Shown here in pieces: positions 37,743 through 48,643 of a stretch of DNA of 64,000 nt (its first letter is position 1; the number at the start of each line of letters is the position of its first letter). A program made the translations under genes and the position numbers. This DNA comes from Rhodoferax sp. (GTDB taxonomy: Bacteria; Pseudomonadota; Gammaproteobacteria; Burkholderiales; Burkholderiaceae_C), in the NCBI GenBank assembly GCA_024235935.1, contig JACKLL010000002.1, positions 1 to 64,000 of the forward strand, written 5' to 3'. The notes beneath the pieces were generated by a model. It did no database searches, was not told the DNA's origin, and worked only from the letters and a program-made list of their open reading frames with translations.

Positions 37743-37818
37743 GCCGATTTAGCTCAGTTGGTAGAGCAACCGCCTTGTAAGCGGTAGGTCGTCAGTTCGA
37801 TTCCGACAATCGGCACCA
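37743..37818 (+). tRNA. tRNA-Thr (anticodon TGT)
   Basis: A 76-base cloverleaf: acceptor GCCGATT paired with AATCGGC, D-arm with AGCTCAGTTGGTAGAGC, anticodon stem ACCGC/GCGGT enclosing the loop CTTGTAA with anticodon TGT, T-arm with GTTCGATTC, and an encoded CCA end. A TAGAAT -10-like box lies at 37729-37734, just upstream. No integrase or duplicated 3' end follows. Confidence 0.95.
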
Positions 37819-37834
37819 TATCGTTACGCACCGG

Positions 37835-38152
37835 TCAGATCCGGCGTGCGCGTGATTCCTGAACCTTGAGCCGGATAGCGGCGATCTCCCATCCCTTGAC
37901 GCGCAAATGGGCTTCCAGGGAGGGCAACAGCTGGCGCATCTTGGCCGCAGTGGCATTGTTGTCGAGCAGCAGACACCAGGTGCTGCCTTCGATCGGACCG
38001 GCCTTGACGGCCGGTCGCAGCGCCTGGGGAATCAGGGGCATGATGGATTGCAGCCGCGCCACGGAGTCGCGACCCAGTTCCACCAGGCGTGCCAGCGTGG
38101 GCGACGCCTCGGTAGCTTGCTGAAGTGTGACGGATTGTGAGCGCCGATCCAT
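37835..38152 (-). CDS. dciA: DUF721 / DciA-like helicase-loader protein
   Basis: A 105-residue protein of the DUF721 family, whose member DciA loads the replicative helicase DnaB in bacteria that lack DnaC. Visible features are a basic amino end, a KH-like core with WCLLLDNNATAAKMRQLLPSLEAHL, and a basic end (RLKVQESRARRI). The location next to the M23 peptidase and secA is the usual one for dciA. The ATG lies exactly six bases behind TATCAT. It is divergent from the peptidase gene with 25 bases between the two start codons. Confidence 0.75.
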   Translation of the reverse strand: MDRRSQSVTLQQATEASPTLARLVELGRDSVARLQSIMPLIPQALRPAVKAGPIEGSTWCLLLDNNATAAKMRQLLPSLEAHLRVKGWEIAAIRLKVQESRARRI

Positions 38153-38158
38153 GGCCGA

Positions 38159-38164
38159 ATGATA
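38159..38164 (-). promoter_or_regulatory. -10 box (TATCAT) abutting the dciA start
   Basis: Read on the minus strand TATCAT (five of six to consensus) is followed by TCGGCC and then ATG. Transcription from here would begin at the start codon, giving a leaderless mRNA. No -35 box is obvious. Confidence 0.4.
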
Positions 38165-38177
38165 GACGGGGGTTTGA

Positions 38178-39188
38178 ATGCACTTGATTATCACGGACGC
38201 GTGGCTGGCCAGAAGCCGGGCCATCCATCTTTCGGGGACGCGGCTCGTCCTGTCTGCACTGCTGATGTCGCTGGTCTTGATGGTGGTTGCTGCCGGCCTG
38301 TACCACTGGGTGTTTCTCAAGGGTGCGCGTGAGCGCTGGCCCATTGTCGGTTCCCTGGTGCGGCTGGTGGTGCAAGATGAGTTCGAGCAACGTGACAAGT
38401 TCATGCGCGAGAACCTGGACGTGCTGGCCCGGCAATTGGGTGAGATGCAGGCGAAGCTGACGCAGCTGGAATCCCTGGGCGAGCGCGTGTCGGGTCTGGC
38501 GGGCATCAATGCATCGGAGATCAAGGCCAAGCCAGGGCAGGGCGGCGCGCTGGTGACCGGGCGGCCTCTGTCGATGGACGAATTGCAGGCGACGCTGGCC
38601 GACCTCGACCGGTTGACGGCCCAGCGGACGGATTTGTTGACCGTGCTGGAGTCCCGGCTGTTCGACCAGAAGATGCGCAACATGATGATTCCCACCCAGA
38701 AGCCAGTGTCCGACGGCAACCTGGGGTCGGATTTCGGTTGGCGCATCGATCCGATTACCGGTCGCTCCGCTCTGCATACCGGCCTTGACTTCCAGGCCGA
38801 CGCCGGCAAGCCCATCCTCGCTGCGGCCGGTGGCGTCGTGGTGGTGCAGGAATACCACGCGGCCTACGGCAACATGGTGGAGATCGATCATGGCAACGAC
38901 CTGGTGACGCGTTACGCGCACGCGTCGGCCGTGTACGTCAAGAAGGGCGATATCGTGCGCCGGGGGCAGAAGATCGCTGCCGTCGGCTCCACCGGACGCT
39001 CGACCGGTGCGCATCTGCATTTCGAAGTGCTGGTGCAGGGGGTGCCGCAGGATCCCCAGAAGTTCTTGACGGCGGGCGGGAATCTGGCCGCCGCGCAGCA
39101 GCTTGCCGCGCAGAGCGAAAGACCGCGTCGCACCACATCCACAGCGCCTTCTGCCCGCACGTCCAGGGCACGGGCCCCGCAAAGGTAA
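38178..39188 (+). CDS. M23 family metallopeptidase (LytM domain)
   Basis: A 336-residue membrane-anchored protein: one amino-terminal membrane segment (about residues 27-50), a coiled-coil-like region (about 75-115), and a carboxy-terminal LytM/peptidase M23 domain (about 195-300). Zinc ligands are visible in SALHTGLDF (HxxxD) and in HLHFEV (HxH). Such enzymes cut peptidoglycan cross-links or activate amidases in cell division and envelope growth. Neighbour of dciA and secA, a conserved trio in betaproteobacteria. Confidence 0.9.
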   Translation: MHLIITDAWLARSRAIHLSGTRLVLSALLMSLVLMVVAAGLYHWVFLKGARERWPIVGSLVRLVVQDEFEQRDKFMRENLDVLARQLGEMQAKLTQLESLGERVSGLAGINASEIKAKPGQGGALVTGRPLSMDELQATLADLDRLTAQRTDLLTVLESRLFDQKMRNMMIPTQKPVSDGNLGSDFGWRIDPITGRSALHTGLDFQADAGKPILAAAGGVVVVQEYHAAYGNMVEIDHGNDLVTRYAHASAVYVKKGDIVRRGQKIAAVGSTGRSTGAHLHFEVLVQGVPQDPQKFLTAGGNLAAAQQLAAQSERPRRTTSTAPSARTSRARAPQR

Positions 39189-39330
39189 AATCGCGCCCAT
39201 CGGATTCTCTGCGGGCGACGTCCGCATGTGCGTCAGTGCGGCGGGTGAGACCCCACTTCCATATTCTGTTTGATAAAAGGATTGCGCCTTCCGGCGGGTC
39301 ACAAGTGGCCAGCTGGCGGGACGGGCATTC

Positions 39331-42111
<2,781 letters not shown>

Positions 42112-42120
42112 AGGTCCGCA

Positions 42121-43350
42121 ATGCCCGTCAATCTCGTTGTTCCACAAGCCGCTGATCTGCACCCGGTCCCGGGTGTGCGCATCGGCATCGCCGAGGCCGG
42201 TATCCGCAAGGCCAACCGCAAGGACCTGACGGTCATGCTGCTCGAGCCCGGCGCTGGCGTCGGTGCCGTGTTCACCAGGAACCGGTTCTGCGCTGCACCG
42301 GTGCAGGTCTGCCGCGAGCACCTGGCCGGGCCGCAGGAGATACGGGCCTTGCTGATCAACACCGGGAATGCCAATGCCGGCACCGGTGCCCAGGGGCTGG
42401 AGCGTGCGCGCGCCAGCAGCGCGGCATTGGCCTCCAGTCTGGGCCTGGCAGCGCAGCAGGTGTTGCCGTTCTCGACTGGCGTCATCATGGAGCAGCTGCC
42501 GGTCGACCGCATCGTGGCAGGTCTGCCCGCTGCGGTTGCCGACGCGACCCAGGACAACTGGTTCAATGCGGCCCAGGCCATCATGACGACCGACACGGTG
42601 CCCAAGGCCAGCAGCGTCCAGGCCACCGTGGGCGGCGCCACCGTCACGGTTACCGGCATCAGCAAGGGTGCTGGCATGATCCGGCCGAACATGGCGACGA
42701 TGCTGGGTTTCATGGCGACCGACGCCCGCGTCGCACCCGGCCTGATGTCGCAACTGGCGCAGCAGCTTGCCGATGCGACGTTCAACCGGGTGACAGTGGA
42801 CGGCGATACATCGACCAACGATTCGTTCGTCGTGATCGCCACCAACAAGGCAAACCATGCGTGCATCGAGTCGCTCGACAGCGACGACGGGCGTGCGCTC
42901 AAGGCGGCCATGCTGCAGGTGGCCCGCACGCTGGCCCATGCCATCGTGCGCGACGGAGAAGGCGCCACGAAGTTCATCACGATCACGGTGCAGGGCGGGC
43001 GCGACACCTCCGAATGCCTGGCCGTGGCCTATGCCATCGCCCATTCACCGCTGGTGAAGACCGCATTTTTCGCAAGCGACCCCAACCTGGGCCGCATTCT
43101 GGCCGCTGTCGGTTACGCCGGCATCGCCGACCTGGACCAGACGAAGATCGAGCTGTACCTGGACGATGTGCATGTGGCCACCGGGGGCGGGCGCAACCCG
43201 GCTTACCAGGAGGCCGACGGCCAGCGCGTCATGAAGCAGAGTGAGATCCAGGTGCGGGTCGATCTGGGGCGCGGAAGCGCGACCGACACGGTCTGGACCT
43301 GCGACTTCAGCCACGAGTACGTGACGATCAACGCGGACTACCGTTCCTGA
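42121..43350 (+). CDS. argJ: Bifunctional glutamate N-acetyltransferase/amino-acid acetyltransferase
   Basis: A 409-residue ArgJ, which moves the acetyl group from N-acetylornithine to glutamate in arginine synthesis. The precursor cuts itself before the nucleophilic threonine, here T193 in RPNMATMLGF, yielding alpha and beta chains; the oxyanion glycine pair is in ISKGAGMI upstream, and GDTSTNDSF and NPAYQEADGQR are further conserved blocks. It starts 9 bases behind secA. Confidence 0.96.
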   Translation: MPVNLVVPQAADLHPVPGVRIGIAEAGIRKANRKDLTVMLLEPGAGVGAVFTRNRFCAAPVQVCREHLAGPQEIRALLINTGNANAGTGAQGLERARASSAALASSLGLAAQQVLPFSTGVIMEQLPVDRIVAGLPAAVADATQDNWFNAAQAIMTTDTVPKASSVQATVGGATVTVTGISKGAGMIRPNMATMLGFMATDARVAPGLMSQLAQQLADATFNRVTVDGDTSTNDSFVVIATNKANHACIESLDSDDGRALKAAMLQVARTLAHAIVRDGEGATKFITITVQGGRDTSECLAVAYAIAHSPLVKTAFFASDPNLGRILAAVGYAGIADLDQTKIELYLDDVHVATGGGRNPAYQEADGQRVMKQSEIQVRVDLGRGSATDTVWTCDFSHEYVTINADYRS

Positions 43351-43380
43351 GGACTCCGCCATCAACCGGGTCAGCGCCGG

Positions 43381-43407
43381 CATCAACAGGCATCAACAGG
43401 CATCAAG
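43381..43407. repeat. Short tandem repeat (CATCAACAGG) upstream of DUF815 ATPase
   Basis: CATCAACAGG occurs at 43381-43390 and 43391-43400, with a third partial copy CATCAAG at 43401-43407 and a diverged copy near 43360. The array ends directly before the ATG at 43409 and occupies the ribosome-binding position; a change in copy number would leave the last copy in place. Confidence 0.7.
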
Positions 43408-43408
43408 C

Positions 43409-44287
43409 ATGGACGATAAATTGCAGCACCTGCTGGTGCGGGCAGAACAACTGATCAGCCGCATCGAAGCGGTATTGCCGCAGCCGCTGTCGGCGCCCGA
43501 CTGGAATGCCGGCATCGCCTTTCGCTACCGCAAGCGCAGCTCCGGCCATGGCGTGCTGGAGCCGGTTCGACATGCGGCACTGGTGGCTCTGACCGACCTG
43601 CAGGAGATCGAGGTTCAGAAGGACAAGATCCGGCGCAACACCTTGCATTTCGTGGAAGGCAAGACGGCCAACAACGTATTGCTGACGGGTGCGCGGGGCA
43701 CCGGGAAGTCGTCACTGATCAAGGCCTGCCTGCGCGAGTTCGCGCCTGCAGGCTTGCGCCTGATCGAGGTCGACAAGGCCGATCTGGTGGACCTGCCCGA
43801 CATCGTGGATGTGGTGTCGGATCGGCCGGAAAAATTCATCGTGTTCTGCGACGACCTGAGCTTCGAGGAGGGCGAGCCCGGCTACAAGGCGCTCAAGTCC
43901 ATTCTGGACGGCTCGGTGGCGGGCTCGGCTGCCAACGTGCTGGTGTATGCGACCAGCAACCGGCGCCACCTGTTGCCTGAATACATGACGGAAAACCTCA
44001 CCTACACGCATACCGAAGACGGTGAAGTGCATCCGGGTGAGGTGGTCGAGGAAAAGATTTCCCTGTCGGAGCGCTTTGGCCTGTGGGTCAGCTTCTACCC
44101 ATTCACGCAGGACGAGTACCTGACCATCGTCGCGCAGTGGCTGCAGTCCTTCGGCGTCGATGAAGCCGGCATTGCCGCAGCACGGGCACCGTCACTGGTC
44201 TGGGCGCTGGAGCGGGGCTCACGCAGCGGCCGTGTGGCCTACCAGTTTGCCCGCGACTACAGCGGCAGTCGCGGCGCTCTGGCGTGA
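43409..44287 (+). CDS. DUF815 family P-loop ATPase
   Basis: A 292-residue AAA-like ATPase of the uncharacterised DUF815 family. Walker A is GARGTGKSS (94-102), Walker B KFIVFCDDLSFEEGE (about 143-157), and an Asn/Arg sensor segment YATSNRRHLLPEYM follows. The first 80 residues are helical. Function is unknown; the family is widespread near argJ and mutT in betaproteobacteria. No Shine-Dalgarno sequence is obvious because the repeat array fills the upstream space. Confidence 0.88.
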   Translation: MDDKLQHLLVRAEQLISRIEAVLPQPLSAPDWNAGIAFRYRKRSSGHGVLEPVRHAALVALTDLQEIEVQKDKIRRNTLHFVEGKTANNVLLTGARGTGKSSLIKACLREFAPAGLRLIEVDKADLVDLPDIVDVVSDRPEKFIVFCDDLSFEEGEPGYKALKSILDGSVAGSAANVLVYATSNRRHLLPEYMTENLTYTHTEDGEVHPGEVVEEKISLSERFGLWVSFYPFTQDEYLTIVAQWLQSFGVDEAGIAAARAPSLVWALERGSRSGRVAYQFARDYSGSRGALA

Positions 44288-44342
44288 GCGCTCAGCGCAT
44301 GGCGCGCAAGACCTCGACGCTGTCCAAGTCCAGGAAGGACGC

Positions 44343-44810
44343 ATGAGCGGCCTGCGGCTGACTGCAGATCCGGACCTCCCACGCCAGGGGGGTGTTGACC
44401 GCCCGCTGGTGGATGTGGCCGTCGGTATCCTGCTGCGGCCGGACGGACGCTTTCTGCTTACCAGCCGCCCGGCCGGCAAGGTCTATGCCGGTTACTGGGA
44501 GTTCCCCGGTGGCAAGCTCGAAGCCGGCGAGGACGTGCTGCAGGCGCTGGCGCGCGAGCTGAAGGAAGAGCTCGGAATCGGCATGCGCGACGGGTCTTGC
44601 TGGCGGACCGAGATCGTCGACTATCCGCACGCGCTGGTGCGGCTGAATTTCTGCAAGGTTACGCAATGGTCCGGTGAACTGCAGATGCGCGAGGGTCAGT
44701 CGTCTGCCTGGCAGGACTTGCCGGTTCATGTGCATCCGGTCCTGCCCGGCACGGTGCCCGTGTTGCAGTGGCTGGCCCAGGAGCGGGGTTTCGAAGGCGC
44801 CACCCACTGA
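44343..44810 (+). CDS. mutT: Nudix hydrolase, MutT-like (8-oxo-dGTP diphosphatase)
   Basis: A 155-residue Nudix enzyme. The Nudix box occupies residues 56-78 with the catalytic REL-x-EE core (ARELKEELGI), and YWEFPGGKLEAGE precedes it as in MutT, which destroys 8-oxo-dGTP and prevents AT-to-CG transversions. The carboxy half has the MutT-like pattern ending WLAQERG. ATG at 44343 follows AGGAAGGA. Substrate assignment is from similarity only. Confidence 0.85.
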   Translation: MSGLRLTADPDLPRQGGVDRPLVDVAVGILLRPDGRFLLTSRPAGKVYAGYWEFPGGKLEAGEDVLQALARELKEELGIGMRDGSCWRTEIVDYPHALVRLNFCKVTQWSGELQMREGQSSAWQDLPVHVHPVLPGTVPVLQWLAQERGFEGATH

Positions 44811-44891
44811 GCCTTGCAGGCGGGGCGGCTGCTCTGGCGGCCCAGGCCTCTGTTCGGATGGCACCGCAGCAGGTGCGGCACCCATCGCCGG

Positions 44892-45155
44892 CTATTGCAG
44901 CCGCGTGTCTGGCGGTGCCAGCGCGTCGGGCTCGGTCTCGGCAGCCAGGCGAAAGGATTCACCTGCCCAGGCACCGAAGTCCAGGCCCTTGCAGCGGGCG
45001 CTGCAAAACGGTCGATAGGGATTGGTGGTCGCGTAGACGCTGTCGCCACTGCATCCGGGGCAGCGCACGATGCGGACCTTGTCCAGCGGGGGCGGCGCTG
45101 TGTCGGCGTCGTCTTGGGAAGTCTCGTTGCGGGTTCCGGGTCTGTTCCGCATCAT
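44892..45155 (-). CDS. yacG: DNA gyrase inhibitor YacG
   Basis: An 87-residue zinc-finger protein. The four zinc ligands are C32 and C35 (CPGC) and C51 and C55 (CSARC), with the FCSARCKGLDFGAWAGESF block typical of YacG, which binds GyrB and inhibits gyrase. The first 25 residues are acidic and not conserved. The start is a double ATG at 45155/45152 that overlaps the zapD stop; translation is therefore coupled. Synteny with zapD and coaE matches E. coli. Confidence 0.92.
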   Translation of the reverse strand: MMRNRPGTRNETSQDDADTAPPPLDKVRIVRCPGCSGDSVYATTNPYRPFCSARCKGLDFGAWAGESFRLAAETEPDALAPPDTRLQ

Positions 45156-45907
45156 GAACAAAGGGTCAATTCGAAGTTGCAGTCGTCGCTGGTGGCATGC
45201 AGGCGGTTGTCCGCCTCCTGCCGCATGAAACGTATCGACACCATCAGCCGGTTGCCGCTGATCTCGGGTATGACCCCCAGCGATGGATTGATGGACAGGC
45301 GCAGCAACTGAAAGGTCTTGCCCTGGGGCAGGTTCTGTTGGTACTGGCCGGCATGCGCGACCACCTTTTGCGGGGCACCGGATTCGCGCAACATCTTCAT
45401 CAGCAGGGTGACCGACTCGGCCATCGGCGCGAGCGTCGACGCCCAACGGTGCAGGTCGGCGCGGCGCGATTCGCCACTTTGCTGTTGCCATGCGTAGTAG
45501 GCGGGCAGATCGAACTCGCAGGTGCCGCCGGGTATGCCGACCCGGCTGCGGATGCTCATCAGCCAGTCGTTTTCGGTGAGTACATGACCGGCCTTGCCCT
45601 GAACGCTGCTCAGGCTGTTGTAGCAATTGTCGAGCTGGCCAATGATGGCATCCAGTGCGCGCTCGGAAATGGCTGGATTTCCCCGGTAGGCGTGCAGGAT
45701 CTGCCGCTGCTTTTCCAGGTCCTTGAGCAGATCGGACTTGAGATCGGCGCGCGCACCCACATCCATGACCTCGAAGATCGTGGACAGTGCGTAGTGGTGG
45801 TCGATCGGGTGATCGCGTGCGACCAGTTCCGCCAGGCGTCGAAACAGATGCTCGATGCGAAGGTAGGTCCTGATGCGTTCGTTGAAGGGATATTCGTAAA
45901 GAATCAC
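45152..45907 (-). CDS. zapD: Cell division protein ZapD
   Basis: A 251-residue ZapD (YacF), which cross-links FtsZ filaments at the division site. The amino terminus ILYEYPFNERIRTYLRIEHLF and the central LLKDLEKQRQIL segment are family blocks, and the carboxy half is the beta-rich FtsZ-binding part. Start is GTG at 45907. It lies between coaE (22 bases upstream) and yacG (4-base overlap). Confidence 0.93.
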   Translation of the reverse strand: MILYEYPFNERIRTYLRIEHLFRRLAELVARDHPIDHHYALSTIFEVMDVGARADLKSDLLKDLEKQRQILHAYRGNPAISERALDAIIGQLDNCYNSLSSVQGKAGHVLTENDWLMSIRSRVGIPGGTCEFDLPAYYAWQQQSGESRRADLHRWASTLAPMAESVTLLMKMLRESGAPQKVVAHAGQYQQNLPQGKTFQLLRLSINPSLGVIPEISGNRLMVSIRFMRQEADNRLHATSDDCNFELTLCS

Positions 45908-45929
45908 GCTGCTATTTCCGTTCCGGCAA

Positions 45930-46529
45930 TCATAGCCCCAAGCGCCGGGCCAACTGTTTCACTTCGTGTGCGATCTGTTCCCGGGTCGGACCGCCATTGA
46001 ACAGCACGATGTCGGCGGCACGCAGGCGGTCCATGCGCGAGGCCTGGCTGGCAATGATGCGTTCGACTTCATCGCGTGCCAAACCGCTGCGGGCCATGAC
46101 CCGGCTGATCTGGAGCTCCGGCACGCAGTCCACCACCAGCACCCGGTCGACCCGCTTGCGCCAACGGCGGGACTCGACCAGCAGGGGGACATCGAAGACC
46201 ACGCATATTGCGCCGGCCGCCTCGGCGGCCCGCTCGCGCCGCGCAGTCTCCTGTCCCACCAGCGGGTGGATGATGGCCTCCAGCTTGGCTCGCGCGGCGG
46301 AGTCGGAAAAGCTGGCCTGGCGCATCCTGGCCCGGTCCAGTGCGCCATCGGCCGCGATGAATTCCGCGCCGAACGCCTCTGCGATCGGCTGGATGGCCGG
46401 ACCGCCGGGCGCCGTGGTTGCACGTGAGATCGCATCGGCATCGATCACCACTGCGCCCAGCAGGGCGAACATGTCTGCCACTGTGCTTTTTCCGCTTCCG
46501 ATGCCACCGGTCAGGCCGAGTCGCAGCAT
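45930..46529 (-). CDS. coaE: Dephospho-CoA kinase
   Basis: A 199-residue P-loop kinase for the last step of coenzyme A synthesis. Walker A is GGIGSGKST at residues 8-16, followed by DADAISR (substrate binding) and VFDVPLLVES, with the lid region arginines later (RSGLARDEVERIIASQ). ATG at 46529 gives the usual length; upstream in-frame sequence overlaps pilD and is not used. It starts 4 bases after the pilD stop. Confidence 0.94.
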   Translation of the reverse strand: MLRLGLTGGIGSGKSTVADMFALLGAVVIDADAISRATTAPGGPAIQPIAEAFGAEFIAADGALDRARMRQASFSDSAARAKLEAIIHPLVGQETARRERAAEAAGAICVVFDVPLLVESRRWRKRVDRVLVVDCVPELQISRVMARSGLARDEVERIIASQASRMDRLRAADIVLFNGGPTREQIAHEVKQLARRLGL

Positions 46530-46533
46530 CAGA

Positions 46534-47406
46534 TCATCGTGCGAGATGGGAGAACGGGAATGCGAATGGCAGCAGAGCTTCGAGGCGACCGGGCCCAGCC
46601 AGCATTGCCACCATGCCAGCGCCCGCAAGAAAGGGGCCGAACGGAATGGGAATGTCCTTGTTGGACAGCCTGCCGACCAGCAGAAGCACGCCGCCGAGGA
46701 TCGAACCTACGACGGAGGACAGCAGGATCAAGGCCACCAGATACTCGGCGCCGAACCAGGCGCCCAGTCCTGCCAGGAGCTTGAAGTCACCGTGCCCCAT
46801 GCCTTGCTTGCCCGTCAGGCGATGGTGCAACTGGTAGACCGACCACAGGCTCAGGTAGCCGAACACGGCCCCCCAGACGGATGACGGCAGCGCAACCGTG
46901 GTCCACCCCATGGCCGACGCGATCAGGCCCAGCCAAAGAATGAGGTAGTTCAGGTCGTCGGGCAGCAACTGGGTGTCGAAGTCGATCCAGAACTGTGCAA
47001 TCAGCAGGCAGGCCAGCGCAGCCCAGACCATGCCGGTCGGCGTGAGGCCATACATGTGGGCCATCGCGACGAAGAACAGGCCGGTGATGATCTCGATCAC
47101 CGGGTAGCGAATACTGATCGGGGCCTTGCAACTGGAGCAACGCCCCCGCAGGACCAGGTAGCTCAGCACGGGCACGTTCTCATACCAGCGGATCTGGTGC
47201 TGGCAATGGGGGCAGCGGGAGCGGGGACGCGACAGGTTGAATGGGGCAGACTCCGGCACCTCCGTGCCGGCCAGTTCGGCGCAGTTTGCCGCCCACTCCA
47301 GTTCCATCATCTTCGGCAGCCGATGAATGACGACGTTCAGGAAGCTACCGACAAGCAGGCCCAGCACGCCGAACAATGCGGCGTCGAAGCCCGGGGACAC
47401 CCACAT
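46534..47406 (-). CDS. pilD: Type IV prepilin peptidase / N-methyltransferase
   Basis: A 290-residue polytopic aspartyl protease that cuts and methylates type IV pilins and pseudopilins. The cytoplasmic loop has the zinc-binding cysteine pairs C65-C68 and C90-C93 (CPHC and CSSC). Catalytic aspartates are in WIDFDTQLLPD (D142 or D144) and GMGHGDFKLL (D207). The ATG overlaps the pilC stop (ATGA). The pilBCD-coaE order is as in Pseudomonas and other type IV pilus producers. Confidence 0.95.
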   Translation of the reverse strand: MWVSPGFDAALFGVLGLLVGSFLNVVIHRLPKMMELEWAANCAELAGTEVPESAPFNLSRPRSRCPHCQHQIRWYENVPVLSYLVLRGRCSSCKAPISIRYPVIEIITGLFFVAMAHMYGLTPTGMVWAALACLLIAQFWIDFDTQLLPDDLNYLILWLGLIASAMGWTTVALPSSVWGAVFGYLSLWSVYQLHHRLTGKQGMGHGDFKLLAGLGAWFGAEYLVALILLSSVVGSILGGVLLLVGRLSNKDIPIPFGPFLAGAGMVAMLAGPGRLEALLPFAFPFSHLAR

Positions 47407-48623
47407 CAGACCACGGCTCCCAGCTTGAAGATGGGCAGGTACATCGCCACCACGATACCGCCGATGACCGTACCCAGAATCACGATGATGATGGGCTCCA
47501 TCAGGCTCGAGATGCCCGCCACCATGTCGTCGACCTCCGCCTCATAGAAGTCGGCGGCCTTGCCCAGCATGTGGTCGATCGAGCCGGATTCCTCGCCGAT
47601 GGCGCACATCTGCAGGACCATCGAGGGGAAGATGTTGGCATTGGTCATGGCCACCGTCAGCGCGGTGCCGGTCGAGACCTCATGCTGGATCCGGGTGGTC
47701 GCGCGCTCGAAGACCGAGTTGCCGGAAGCACCCCCGACCGAATCCAGCGCCTCCACCAGTGGCACGCCGGCGGCAAACATGGTCGACAGGGTCCGCGTCC
47801 AGCGGGCGATGCAGGACTTCTCGACCAGAACCCCGAAGATCGGCAACTTCAGCAGGACACGGTCCATGATGTTCTGCATCTTTTCGTTGCGCTTCCATGC
47901 TTCCATGAAGAAATAGACGCCACCGCCGAGCCCGCCGAAGATCAGGTACCAGTATTTGACGAAGAACTCGCTCATGGCGATGACGATGAGCGTGGGCATC
48001 GGCAACTCGCCGCCGAAGTTCGAGAACACCTCCTTGAACGCCGGGATCACGAAGATCATGATGACCGCCACCACGACAAACGCCACGACCAGCACGGTGA
48101 TCGGGTACATCAGCGCAGACTTGATCTTGGATTTGATGGCCTCGGTCTTTTCCATGTAGACGGCAAGGCGATCCAGCAACTGGTCCAGAATACCGGCCGA
48201 CTCACCGGCCTCGACCAGGTTGCAGTACAGATTGTCGAAGTACAGCGGGTATTTGCGGAAAGCCACACTCAGCGAGGTGCCGGTTTCGACGTCGGTGCGG
48301 ATGTCGCTGAGCAGCTTGGTGACCCTGGGATTGGGGTTGCCCCGTCCCACGATGTCAAATGCCTGCAGCAAAGGCACGCCCGCCTTCATCATGGTGGCGA
48401 GCTGGCGCGTGAAGATCGCCATGTCCTTGGGCTTGATGGCGGAGCCGCCACTCATGCGCCGCTTCTTGATCTTGGTCGGCGTGACGCCCTGGCGCCGCAG
48501 CGTGGCCTGTACCTGATTGACACCAATGGCCCGCGATTCCCCACGCACCTGCTTGCCGTTGCGGTCCTTGCCCTCCCATTCGAAGACGGATTCGGTAATG
48601 CCCTTGGGCTTCGCAGTTGCCAT
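47406..48623 (-). CDS. pilC: Type IV pilus inner-membrane platform protein PilC
   Basis: A 405-residue T2SF/PilC protein with two homologous cytoplasmic domains separated by membrane segments (about residues 170-195, 217-240 and 378-400). It couples the PilB motor to pilus growth. Blocks such as FTRQLATMMKAGVPLLQAF and WTRTLSTMFAAGVPLVEALD mark the two halves. ATG at 48623; GTG/upstream alternatives give only unconserved sequence. Lies 20 bases downstream of pilB. Confidence 0.95.
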   Translation of the reverse strand: MATAKPKGITESVFEWEGKDRNGKQVRGESRAIGVNQVQATLRRQGVTPTKIKKRRMSGGSAIKPKDMAIFTRQLATMMKAGVPLLQAFDIVGRGNPNPRVTKLLSDIRTDVETGTSLSVAFRKYPLYFDNLYCNLVEAGESAGILDQLLDRLAVYMEKTEAIKSKIKSALMYPITVLVVAFVVVAVIMIFVIPAFKEVFSNFGGELPMPTLIVIAMSEFFVKYWYLIFGGLGGGVYFFMEAWKRNEKMQNIMDRVLLKLPIFGVLVEKSCIARWTRTLSTMFAAGVPLVEALDSVGGASGNSVFERATTRIQHEVSTGTALTVAMTNANIFPSMVLQMCAIGEESGSIDHMLGKAADFYEAEVDDMVAGISSLMEPIIIVILGTVIGGIVVAMYLPIFKLGAVV

Positions 48624-48643
48624 ATGGTCTCTGAGTCCCTGAT

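Noticed and set aside
37743..37818. tRNA-Thr as attachment site of an integrative element
   Set aside because: No integrase, no repeated tRNA 3' end and only conserved housekeeping genes follow.
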